Shown here in pieces: positions 6,879-16,200 of a stretch of 64,000 nt of DNA. The DNA is from Cruoricaptor ignavus (GTDB taxonomy: Bacteria > Bacteroidota > Bacteroidia > Flavobacteriales > Weeksellaceae). Under the pieces are notes generated by a model. It ran no database searches. It was not told the origin of the DNA and worked only from the letters and a program-made list of their open reading frames with translations. Both the position numbers and the translations under genes were made by a program. Each line of letters starts with the position of its first letter. Position 1 is the first letter of the stretch. Location of the stretch: contig NZ_FQYI01000009.1 in NCBI RefSeq assembly GCF_900141665.1, forward strand, positions 1-64,000, given 5' to 3'.

Positions 6879-9800
6879 TTATATTTCGTACTCTTCCTTT
6901 ATTTTGATGGGCTCATAGTCTTCCACCATTGCTTCTTCATAGTTTATCTTGTCGTGCTTACTGAAGCGGTTTTCCAGCTTCACAATGATGTAGTACACCA
7001 CCGGCACTATGACGAGGGTAAGGAAGAGAGAGGAGAGCAACCCGCCAATAATTACAATCGCGAGGCCTTTGTTGGTCTCCGCCGCACCACCGGTAGCCGT
7101 TGCAATGGGTATCATCCCGAACACCATGGCGATGGTAGTCATAAGGATCGGCCGTAGCCGGGCGTGGTTCGCCTGTACGAGTGCAGTTTCGATATCTTCG
7201 CCGGCTTCCATACGGTGGTTTACGAAATCTACAAGAAGGATCGCGTTTTTCGCCACGAGACCGATGAGCATAATGATACCGAGGATGGTGAAAATATTAA
7301 GTGACTCGTTGGTGAGCGCCAGCGCCCAGAGTGCCCCGATGAAAGAGAGCGGGATGGAGAAGAGTACGATGAAGGGTTTTACGAAATCATCATACAGCAC
7401 CACCATAATCATATAAACGAGCATAATAGCCGCCAGTAGCGCGTAGCCGAGCGTCCCGAAGCCTTCGCTCTGATTTTCCCTATTGCCTCCCCACCGCCAT
7501 TCCACGCCGGATGGCTTCTGCACCGCGGATAGCTTTTCTTCCCATTCGGAGGCCAGCGTACCGGTAGTTTTACCCACGACTTGTGACTGTACGGTAACGG
7601 ATGGCGCGCGGTCGTAGCGCTCCAGGAGCGTAGGTCCGGAGCCATAGGAAACATCGGCAAACTGGGAAAGGAAAACCTTCTGCCCCATGGGGTTAATGAA
7701 GGAGAGGTTCCGGATATCGTCTATGGTGGAGCGGTTGCCCTCATCCATAATGATATTTATGTCGTACTCAGTACTGCCGGTGCGGAATTTATTATCCGTA
7801 TTTCCTGCGAAGGCGGTGCGCATAGTTTGCCCTACGGTAGCTATATTCAGCCCCAGCATAGACATTTTGTCTCTGTCAATGCTTACTTCAACCTCCGGGT
7901 TTCCTTCCTCCACAGTGGTTTTCACCTCGGTAGATCCATCGATGGATTGCAGGATTTTCATAGCTGTTTCGGCATATTCCATCGCATCCTTGGTTGTGGG
8001 ACCGGTAATTGTCATCTGCAGGGGAGCTTCTTCCGCTCCCATAAAACCAATGGGTATCACGCTGATTTTCGGACCGATGAGTATCTTCTCCAGCTCTCGT
8101 TTCAGTTTTGCGCCGTATACTTTTGTAGGCTCGTTATTCCGTTCCGTTTTATCCGTGAGGAAAACGCTTATCTCCGATTTGTATGCGGTGGATTGAGATG
8201 CCCCGAAGCCCGTGCTGGACTGCCCCACCATCGTGATCTGCCGCACTACCTCCGGCCTTTTCGCCAGGTATTGCTCTGCGCGGCGGGTCATAAAGTTGGT
8301 CTCTTCGATGGAGGCATCTTTGGGCATTTCCAGCTGCAGGAGGAACTGGCTTCTGTCGTTACCCGGAAAGAAATCTGAACCGATGTACCCTAAGGCAGGA
8401 AGGGCTAAGGAGCTGATGAATAGTACTGTAACAACGGCAAAGGTGGCAATTTTATGGTGAAGGCTCCACTTCAGGATGTTTTCCATTTTTAAGGTAAACC
8501 ACTTCAGCCCGTCCTCGAATTTGTAAATTATCTTACCAAAAATATTGTTTCTGCTGATGTGCTCCAGCTTACCGAATCTGGAGAAAAGCCACGGCACTAC
8601 TGAGAAAGACACGATGAGGGAAAGCAGTGTCGCGATAACCACGGTGACGCAGAATTGCTTTATAATGTTCGAAACCATACCCGTGGAGAGCGCAATGGGG
8701 AGGAACACCACTACAATCACCATCGTGATGGCAACTACGGTAAAGCCAATTTCCGAGGCGCCGTCATAAGCGGCACGCACTTTATTTTTCCCCATCTCCA
8801 TATGGCGGTGGATGTTTTCAATCACGACTATCGCGTCATCCACCAGGATCCCCACCACCAGGGAGAGGCCGAGCAAGCTCATCAGGTTTAATGAATAGCC
8901 GAAAAGCAGCATCCCGATAAATGTGGCGATGAGAGACGCCGGGATTGCCACCATCACTATCAGCGCATTGCGGAGGCTGTGCAGGAAGAAAAGCATCACG
9001 AAAGCTACAAGCGCGATGGCTATCATAAGGTCTTTCAACACATGGTCTGCAGCCTCCAGCGTAAATTCCGAAGTGTCGTTGGCTACCGTAAGCTGCACAT
9101 TTTGAGCTTTGTACTGATTCTGGATCTGTACAATTTTTTCTTTCACCAGCCGGCTTACCTCTACGGCGTTGGCATCCGTCTGCTTCTGCACCTGCAGCAG
9201 CAGCGTATTCTGCTGGTCTATTCTCGCCAGTTTTTCCGTTTTCTTCTGGGTATCTTCCACCTCCCCTATGTCGGAAAGACGGATCACCTGCCCATTTACA
9301 GAGGAGATGACGAGGTGCCTCAGTTCATCCACGGTGGCAAGCTTTCCGGAAAGCCTAATGATAGTGGAGGTTTGGCGGGACTGTAGGTTCCCCGTCGGGA
9401 AATCCAGATTGGATGCGGCGATCATCTGCTGTACCTGCGGCACGGTGAGGCCGTATCCTTCCAGCTTCTCACGATTGAGGTTCACCCGTATTTCCCGCTC
9501 CTGCCCACCGATAATATTCACCTGCGCCACGCCCGATATCCGCGAAAGCTCCGGCTGGATGCGCTGATCCACAAGGTCATAGAGCTCTGCCTCGGTAAGG
9601 TTAGCAGTAATTCCCATCGTGATGATTGGAAGATCGGAGAGGGAAAATTTGCTGAGCGAAGGCTCTTCCGCATCCTCTGGGAGATCTGAACGAATGGCGT
9701 TTATCTTCCTCTGAGCGTCATTCAGCGCATAATCCACATCCACATCATCCGTGAACTGAATCATCACCACCGAAAGGCTCTCATACGATTTACTCTGAAT

Positions 9801-10037
9801 TTTTTTAATGCCCTCCAACGAGGCTATCGCATCTTCCACCTTCCGCGTCACGGTGTTTTCCACCTCGGATGGTGCAGCGCCGGGGTAAATTGTAGCAATG
9901 GTAACTACCTTTACCTCAAATTTCGGAATGAGCTCGTAATTCAGCCTGGTATAGCTGAAAAGGCCGCCGATAAGCATCAGCGCGAGCACTACGATGACTA
10001 TGCTTGGTCTTTTTATCGATATTTCTGCTAATTTCAT
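6879..10037 (-). CDS. RND efflux pump inner-membrane permease (AcrB/HAE1 type)
   Basis: The 1052-residue protein is full length for a proton-driven RND exporter. It has the N-terminal helix after KRPSIVIVV, the periplasmic EVENTVTRKVEDA segment, a large second loop after about residue 560, and TM4 with the paired Asp of GILVDDAIVVIENI that relay protons. It is the last gene of a tetR-tolC-MFP-RND operon, 17 bp after the adaptor gene, so the products likely assemble one tripartite pump across both membranes. Substrates cannot be read from sequence. Drugs, dyes or detergents are usual for the family. Confidence 0.95.
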   Translation of the reverse strand: MKLAEISIKRPSIVIVVLALMLIGGLFSYTRLNYELIPKFEVKVVTIATIYPGAAPSEVENTVTRKVEDAIASLEGIKKIQSKSYESLSVVMIQFTDDVDVDYALNDAQRKINAIRSDLPEDAEEPSLSKFSLSDLPIITMGITANLTEAELYDLVDQRIQPELSRISGVAQVNIIGGQEREIRVNLNREKLEGYGLTVPQVQQMIAASNLDFPTGNLQSRQTSTIIRLSGKLATVDELRHLVISSVNGQVIRLSDIGEVEDTQKKTEKLARIDQQNTLLLQVQKQTDANAVEVSRLVKEKIVQIQNQYKAQNVQLTVANDTSEFTLEAADHVLKDLMIAIALVAFVMLFFLHSLRNALIVMVAIPASLIATFIGMLLFGYSLNLMSLLGLSLVVGILVDDAIVVIENIHRHMEMGKNKVRAAYDGASEIGFTVVAITMVIVVVFLPIALSTGMVSNIIKQFCVTVVIATLLSLIVSFSVVPWLFSRFGKLEHISRNNIFGKIIYKFEDGLKWFTLKMENILKWSLHHKIATFAVVTVLFISSLALPALGYIGSDFFPGNDRSQFLLQLEMPKDASIEETNFMTRRAEQYLAKRPEVVRQITMVGQSSTGFGASQSTAYKSEISVFLTDKTERNNEPTKVYGAKLKRELEKILIGPKISVIPIGFMGAEEAPLQMTITGPTTKDAMEYAETAMKILQSIDGSTEVKTTVEEGNPEVEVSIDRDKMSMLGLNIATVGQTMRTAFAGNTDNKFRTGSTEYDINIIMDEGNRSTIDDIRNLSFINPMGQKVFLSQFADVSYGSGPTLLERYDRAPSVTVQSQVVGKTTGTLASEWEEKLSAVQKPSGVEWRWGGNRENQSEGFGTLGYALLAAIMLVYMIMVVLYDDFVKPFIVLFSIPLSFIGALWALALTNESLNIFTILGIIMLIGLVAKNAILLVDFVNHRMEAGEDIETALVQANHARLRPILMTTIAMVFGMIPIATATGGAAETNKGLAIVIIGGLLSSLFLTLVIVPVVYYIIVKLENRFSKHDKINYEEAMVEDYEPIKIKEEYEI

Positions 10038-10054
10038 TTTTCCTGTTTTCTAGA

Positions 10055-11110
10055 TTACTTCAGCACTTGCACTTTTGTTTTGTCCTGAAGGTTTATCTGG
10101 CCGCTGGTCACCACTACATCGCCGGCAGAGAGGCCGCCGGCAACCTCTACCCTATCGCCTAGGTTGGCTCCTATCTGTATTTTTTTCAGGTACGCCACAT
10201 TATCTTTTACAATGAACACCTGCCCGTCGCTCACGCTGCCTACGAAGGCACTCCTCGGTACGGTGAGCGCATCCGATGCGCCGGAGCGGTTGAAGTACGC
10301 GGTACCGTACATGCCGGCTTTTAGCGTGTTTCCGGAGTTGTTTACCGCGATTTCCACGGGGAACTGAAGCGCCCCGGAGGCAGTAGGCGCAATGAAGCTG
10401 ATGCGGCCTTCCATCTCGGAATCCAGAACATCTGGTTTTATTTTCACGATATCCCCATTGTGCAGGTGGCTCACCACGGACTGATCTACATCTACCTTAA
10501 GCTTTACCACGGAGATATCCACTATTTCCACAAGTGGAGTGCCGGCTCCTACCACGCTGCCTACTTCAACAAACTTCTGGTTTACGATGCCGCTGACTTT
10601 GGAGATAATGTTGGTATCGCCGGAAGTTAGGTTTGCAGACTGCATCTGGGCTTTGGCATTTTTCACGGCAAGCCTTGCCTGATCCAGCTGCAGGGCCGTA
10701 ACCCCACCTGTCTTGTATGCCATTTCGTAGCGGTTCAGCGCAGCCTGGGCATTGTCCAGATTGGCTTTTGCATTGCTCACATTCACATTGATTTTCTCTC
10801 CCCCGAGCCTGCCGATGCTCTGCCCTGCCCTTACATAGCTGCCTTCGCGTACATAGAGCGCAACCAGCTGCCCGCCGATTTCCGGGGAGATATTCGCCTG
10901 TTTATTGGGTTTGAAGGTACCGTTGGCGGAGAATTCCCTACTTAGGCTTTCGCGTTTTACGACTTCTGTGCGCACGGCTACATTGCTGTTCTTCTGTGCC
11001 ACTACGGCTACATTTGCCTCGTTTTTTTCCTTATTTTTCTGAAGGATGAAGTAGATTCCTGCGCCGATAGCCAGCAGGATGAGGATGGTAATTATTGTAT
11101 TCTTTTTCAT
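10055..11110 (-). CDS. Periplasmic adaptor (membrane fusion protein) of the RND pump
   Basis: A 351-residue HlyD/AcrA-type adaptor. An N-terminal hydrophobic anchor (residues 5-24) is followed by a lipoyl half-motif around ANISPEIGGQLVALYVREGS, a helical hairpin (NVSNAKANLDNAQAALN), the second lipoyl half, and a C-terminal barrel (DRVEVAGGLSAGDVVVTSG). The N-terminus lacks a lipobox Cys, so it is probably anchored by its helix. It lies four bases after tolC and 17 before the permease gene, which indicates tight co-expression. Confidence 0.93.
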   Translation of the reverse strand: MKKNTIITILILLAIGAGIYFILQKNKEKNEANVAVVAQKNSNVAVRTEVVKRESLSREFSANGTFKPNKQANISPEIGGQLVALYVREGSYVRAGQSIGRLGGEKINVNVSNAKANLDNAQAALNRYEMAYKTGGVTALQLDQARLAVKNAKAQMQSANLTSGDTNIISKVSGIVNQKFVEVGSVVGAGTPLVEIVDISVVKLKVDVDQSVVSHLHNGDIVKIKPDVLDSEMEGRISFIAPTASGALQFPVEIAVNNSGNTLKAGMYGTAYFNRSGASDALTVPRSAFVGSVSDGQVFIVKDNVAYLKKIQIGANLGDRVEVAGGLSAGDVVVTSGQINLQDKTKVQVLK

Positions 11111-11114
11111 GATT

Positions 11115-12446
11115 TTATTGGGTTAAAGTCCGGAGTCTGCCCTGAGATTTTAAAAGCTCTACCTCTGCCATTTTGTACTCTAGCAGTGCATTGGTATAGT
11201 TGTTCTTCGCTTCTGCCAGATCGCTTTCGGCATCTACGATATCGTTCATAGTGGCAAGGCCGTACTGATAGTTGCTGCGGGTGTTGTTCATCACATCCTC
11301 TGCCAGCTTTACATTGCCTTGTTGGATCTCAATTTGTGTCATATTATTCTGCAGTTTGGTAATTGCGTTTTGATATTGCATATCCAGTCCCATCTTGGTG
11401 TCCTTCAAATCCAGCTGGGCCTTTTCAATATCGATTTGGTTTTGCTCAATTCTTGATTTTACGGAAAACCCGCGGAAGACGGGGATATTGATATTGAGCC
11501 CTATCTGGGAAAAATCGTTCCAGTAAACCCCGTCCTTCTCGCCGTGCCACCAGGGGAATTTGGCACCCTGCCCCATCCAGCCGTAGTTTGCTGTAAGAGC
11601 CACCACCGGGTAGTATTCTGATTCTGAGGCTCTCTTTTGCCATTGCAGCAGCTCTATCTGCTTTTTTGCCAGTTTTATTTCCGATCTTTCATCGTACTGG
11701 GTTTGCTCTCCCGGGAGGTATTTTGGTTCAAAGGTATCCTGCGGCAGGCGAATGGGCTGGGCGATATCCATCCCCATGTAGAATTTCAGGGCGTTCTCTG
11801 CGAGTTGGGTTGCATTTTCCAGCGTTTTTACCGTGGAAGCGATGTTGTTTTCCGCCACTACGATCCGGTCATAATCGATCTTGCGTGCCAGCCCGGCATC
11901 CAGCAAACCTTTGATGACTTTGGAGGTCTGCTGCGTGAGGGAGAGGTTCTCCTGCATATTCTTCATCATCTGGTCGGTTTTGTACACCTGATAGTAGGCG
12001 TTTGCCACACGCTCTATGAGGTTTTCATCCGTAAGTTGGGCATTCAGCTGGTAAAATTCCCTAGTGGATCTTGCGGCTTTCAGCCCCGTGAAGACCTGCT
12101 CGTTGAAAATCAGCTGCTGCATCTGCGCCACATTGGTGGAGTTCCACTTCGTGCCAAAAGTTACCGGCACCTTCTGCCCCGGCATACCGGCAAGCTCGCC
12201 TGGCAGCAGCGACTCCTGCAGCAGGGGATTGTAGTTGGTAGCGCTATTCACCGAGATCTGTGGGAATACATTCCCCCGGACTTCGCGGATTTTAGCCTCC
12301 GCTCTTTCGATATCCTTGCGGGCTTTCAGCGCGTCTGCCTTGTTTTCCAAGGCATAATTGACGGCATCCTGCAGCGTGAGCAGCCGCGCCTCCTGGGCGT
12401 GCATCAGGCCTGCGGCAAGCAAGGTTGTTAATATTATTTTTTTCAT
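11115..12446 (-). CDS. TolC-family outer-membrane efflux channel
   Basis: The 443-residue protein has a signal peptide ending near HAQ (residue 18) and the two-fold repeated long coiled coils of the OEP family. The first begins LTLQDAVNYALENKADALKA and the second ends in the usual DIVDAESDLAEAKNNYTNALLEYKMAEVEL-type helix. It forms the trimeric exit duct of the pump encoded by the two downstream genes. Its ATG overlaps the tetR stop by four bases, so translation is probably coupled to that of its regulator. Confidence 0.93.
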   Translation of the reverse strand: MKKIILTTLLAAGLMHAQEARLLTLQDAVNYALENKADALKARKDIERAEAKIREVRGNVFPQISVNSATNYNPLLQESLLPGELAGMPGQKVPVTFGTKWNSTNVAQMQQLIFNEQVFTGLKAARSTREFYQLNAQLTDENLIERVANAYYQVYKTDQMMKNMQENLSLTQQTSKVIKGLLDAGLARKIDYDRIVVAENNIASTVKTLENATQLAENALKFYMGMDIAQPIRLPQDTFEPKYLPGEQTQYDERSEIKLAKKQIELLQWQKRASESEYYPVVALTANYGWMGQGAKFPWWHGEKDGVYWNDFSQIGLNINIPVFRGFSVKSRIEQNQIDIEKAQLDLKDTKMGLDMQYQNAITKLQNNMTQIEIQQGNVKLAEDVMNNTRSNYQYGLATMNDIVDAESDLAEAKNNYTNALLEYKMAEVELLKSQGRLRTLTQ

Positions 12447-13042
12447 AAATTTTGGGTGTATTTTTTCACAATATGTCTACCGGCATCCGTAGTAATGGCG
12501 TTCAGGTAAAAGTCAATCACTTTAAAATTAAAATCGTACCGCGACGCGAAGGTATCGCACTGATCGGGATTGAAATCATAGGAAATAAACAGACGAAAAA
12601 CGAAATCTGCATATACTTCTTCATCAAAATCCTCCCTGTACAAGCCCATTTCCCTGCCTTTTTTCACATTTTCAACGGTAAATTTTATAAATTGATCTGA
12701 AAAATTGGCAATATATTTTTCAAAAATGGAAGGATAATATTTTATGAGCTGGCGCACGAAAACTGATTTGTTGCTCTTTACCTGCTGCTGGAAGTTTTCG
12801 TGCTTGTAGAAATATACTTCTAAAGGATTCTCAATTCTTTGATTGATTTCATGCATTTCTTTCAAGCCTTCATCAAGTTTATAAGCTATCACATCCTCCA
12901 GCAGGGCTTCCTTATTTTTATATTTTTGGTAAAGCGTGCGCTTGGATATGCCCATTTCCTTGGCTATATCGTCCATAGTAACGGTTTTTGCGCCGTTTTC
13001 TGCAAAAAGGTTTAGCACTTTATCTAGAAATTCCTTCTCCAT
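12443..13042 (-). CDS. TetR-family regulator of the efflux operon
   Basis: The 199-residue protein has an N-terminal helix-turn-helix (GAKTVTMDDIAKEMGISK with RTLYQKYKNKEALLED), the standard TetR DNA-binding head, and a divergent C-terminal ligand domain. It is the first gene of the operon it presumably represses, with its stop overlapping tolC. A consensus promoter stands 18 bp upstream, so the regulator most likely controls its own transcription together with the pump. A clear operator palindrome was not identified. Confidence 0.92.
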   Translation of the reverse strand: MEKEFLDKVLNLFAENGAKTVTMDDIAKEMGISKRTLYQKYKNKEALLEDVIAYKLDEGLKEMHEINQRIENPLEVYFYKHENFQQQVKSNKSVFVRQLIKYYPSIFEKYIANFSDQFIKFTVENVKKGREMGLYREDFDEEVYADFVFRLFISYDFNPDQCDTFASRYDFNFKVIDFYLNAITTDAGRHIVKKYTQNL

Positions 13043-13059
13043 ATTTCTGAATACGGCGG

Positions 13060-13092
13060 CAAAGATAAAGCAATGGAAACTAAAAAACCAAA
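13060..13092 (-). promoter_or_regulatory. Promoter of the tetR-tolC-MFP-RND operon
   Basis: On the minus strand TTTG (13092-13089), 21 bp and TATCTTTG (13067-13060) match the Bacteroidota consensus. TetR probably binds at or near it. Confidence 0.7.
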
Positions 13093-13147
13093 AAAGTTTT
13101 CAAGTTTTCAAAAAAATAACATTGAGGGGGCAAAGAAATTTATATTA

Positions 13148-13203
13148 GAACACAGAGACACTGGGTTATTTTTTTCCTAACTTTTATACACAAAGACACA
13201 GAT
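13148..13203. repeat. ACACAGAG/ACACAAAG-rich intergenic repeat
   Basis: The stretch contains ACACAGAGACACTGGG and ACACAAAGACACAG motifs. A related pair of units occurs at 27790-27917. I read these as members of a dispersed intergenic repeat family, but only these copies are visible. Confidence 0.4.
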
Positions 13204-13204
13204 T

Positions 13205-16200
13205 TCAATTCAAAAATATCTCATACCTTTTTTCTTCCGCAATTTCCGTCATCAGTGCTGCGTCCAGATCAACGAAGCCTTTCCGTGACGGCATTTCCAG
13301 CTGAGTTCCGTCGTCTGAGTTTTTTATGAGGATGCTCACCTTCTGTTTGCCATCCTTTTTCATCAGTGAATTGCGGAAGAATTCCAGGTCGGTTTTTCGG
13401 ATTTCCTTCACATCCAGCACCACAGTTAGGCTTTTTGCAAACTGGTCGAAGGCTTCCTTCAGTTCCAACACATCGTTCACATTCAGGAAAATTCTGCCGT
13501 CGCTCCCTATAGTGAATTTTATTTTCAAAATCAGGAAGCGCTGCAGATCGATTTTTTCGCGAAGTCTCATATAATCCTTGTCGCCAAGCCTGAACTGGTA
13601 ACTTCCGGTGTAATCTTCAAGCGTTACGAACGCCACCTTTTCGCCGCTGTTTCTGCCGTCCCGAACGAGAAATTCCGTCACCAGCCCAGCCACCGTATAT
13701 TCCCGGAAGGTCGCCTTCATCTTCTGCTTTTCGCGGTAGTCCTTCGTTTCTTCAAACAGCTTTATTTGCTCAGCACCAAAGGCTTTCTCGCGGAAAACAT
13801 CTATTTCATCCAGGTTCAGGAAATTGAAACTTCCCTTCGGTTCCACATCTTTTTTCACCGGCCCTTCGGAAATTTCGCCGTCTTCATTCAGCTCTATTTC
13901 CACGGCTTCTGCCGATATTTCTTCAGGTAAAATCTCATCGGAAAAATTTCCTGCTAAATTATCTTCCGTAACCTCCTGTTTTTCAAGCACTTGCTTTCTG
14001 CCGAAATTTCCCTGGATAAACTGATACTGGTACCGAAATTCGTCCAAAGGGTGCGCCGAAAGGTAGAAGCCGATGATTTCCTTTTCCCTGTTCAGCTTGT
14101 GCATATTTGGCCATTCCTGTGCAGGCTCTATTATTGGCTGTTCCACATCCAGTCCTTCCGCAAATTCTGCGAAGAGCGAATTTTCCAGCTGCGTTTTCCC
14201 GTTCTGAAAATTGAAGCCGTATTTCAAAAGCCTTTCCACATTGGTTCTGCCCTGAGAATCCACAGCGAAATACTGCGCGCGGTGATAATCGTCCACCTCA
14301 TCGAAAGCGCCGGCAATTACCAGGCTTTCCACCACCCTTTTGTTGATTTGCGCCGAAGGAATCCGCTCGAAGAAATCGTAAATATTCTTGAATTTCCCAT
14401 CCTTCCTTGCTTCCACGATGCTTTCGCTGGGCCCTTCACCAATGCCCTTTATCGCACCCAAACCGAAACGGATCTGCCCTTTTTCATTCACCGCAAAGCC
14501 GTACTGGCTCTCGTTCACATCAGGGCCAAGTACATCCACACCCATACTTTGGCAGTCCTCCATAAACATCGTGATTTGCTTGGTATTGTTAATGTTGTTG
14601 CTCATTACGCTGGCCATATATTCCGCCGGAAAATTGGCCTTCAGGTAAGCCGTGTGATAGGCAATCAAGGCATAGCAGGTGGAGTGCGATTTGTTGAAAG
14701 CGTACTCTGCAAAAGCTTCCCAGTCTTTCCAGATTTTGTTGAGTTTTTCTTCGTCCAGGTTGTTCGCTTTTCCACCCTCGATGAATTTCGGATACATCTT
14801 ATCAAGCACATCTTTCTGCTTTTTACCCATCGCTTTGCGCAGCGTATCGGCTTCACCCCTGGTAAAATTCGCCAGTTTTTGCGAAAGCAGCATCACCTGT
14901 TCCTGATAAACCGTAATGCCGTAGGTTTCAGCCAGGTACTCTTCGTTTTCCGGCAAATCATACACGATTTCTTCCAGGCCGTGCTTCCGGTTAATAAAAT
15001 TCGGGATGTACTTTATCGGGCCAGGCCTGTACAGCGCATTCATCGCAATCAGGTCGGCAAATACCGTGGGCTTCAGCTCACGCATATATTTCTGCATTCC
15101 TGGGCTTTCGTACTGGAAGATTCCAATCGTTCTTCCTTCCTGAAAAAGCCGGTAGGTATTGGCATCATCCAGCGGAATTTCATCTGGATTAATCTCGATG
15201 CCGTGCCTTTCCTTGATGAGCTGAATGGCGTGTTTAATGATAGTTAAAGTCCTGAGGCCCAGGAAGTCCATCTTCAGAAGCCCGGCACTTTCCGCCACGG
15301 AATTATCGAACTGGGAGACCAAAATTTCCGCATCCTTCGCTGCCGTAGTTATCGGCACCAGGTTGGAAATATCTTCCGGCGTGATGATGACACCGCAGGC
15401 GTGAATTCCGGTATTTCGCACCGCACCTTCCATCTTTTTCGCTGCGTCCAGCACAGGGTACCTCGCATCTTCAGGGTTATCCAGAATGGATTTCATTTCA
15501 TCGGCAAGCACCTTGTCTTCCGGCGAAAGTTTTTCGTATTTTTTGAAGGCTTTGCCGATGTTCATACCTGGCACGGAAGGCACAAGTTTCGCGATGTTGT
15601 TCGTCTCGGGAATTGGCAGCTCCAGCACACGGCCTGCATCCTTTATCGCAGATTTTCCGCCGAGAACAGAGTAGGTGATGATTTGTGCCACATTCATTTT
15701 GCCGTACTTTTCCACCACCCATCTGATGATTTTATCGCGGCCTTCATCATCGAAATCAATGTCAATATCCGGCATCGAAATCCGCTCAGGATTAAGGAAT
15801 CTCTCGAAAAGCAGGTCGTATTTTATCGGGTCCACATTCGTAATGCCGATGCAGTAGGCCACCGCAGAACCGGCTGCAGAGCCTCTGCCCGGACCAACCC
15901 ACACACCCATTTTCCGCGCTTCGTTGCAGAAATCCTGCACGATAAGGAAGTAACCGGGATATCCGGTGTTCGCAATGACCTCCAGTTCAAAATCCAGTCG
16001 CTCGGAAATTTCGGGCGTTATTTCGCCGTACTTTTCCTGCGCACCCTTGTAGGTTAAATGCCTTAGGTAAGCGTTTTCGCCGCGTTTTCCGCCGTCCTTC
16101 AAATCTTCTTCGCTGTGGAATTCTACAGGAATTTCAAACTTCGGCAGCAGTACATCGCGCTTTAGTTTATAGGGTTTAAATTTGGCGAGAAACTCCGTGT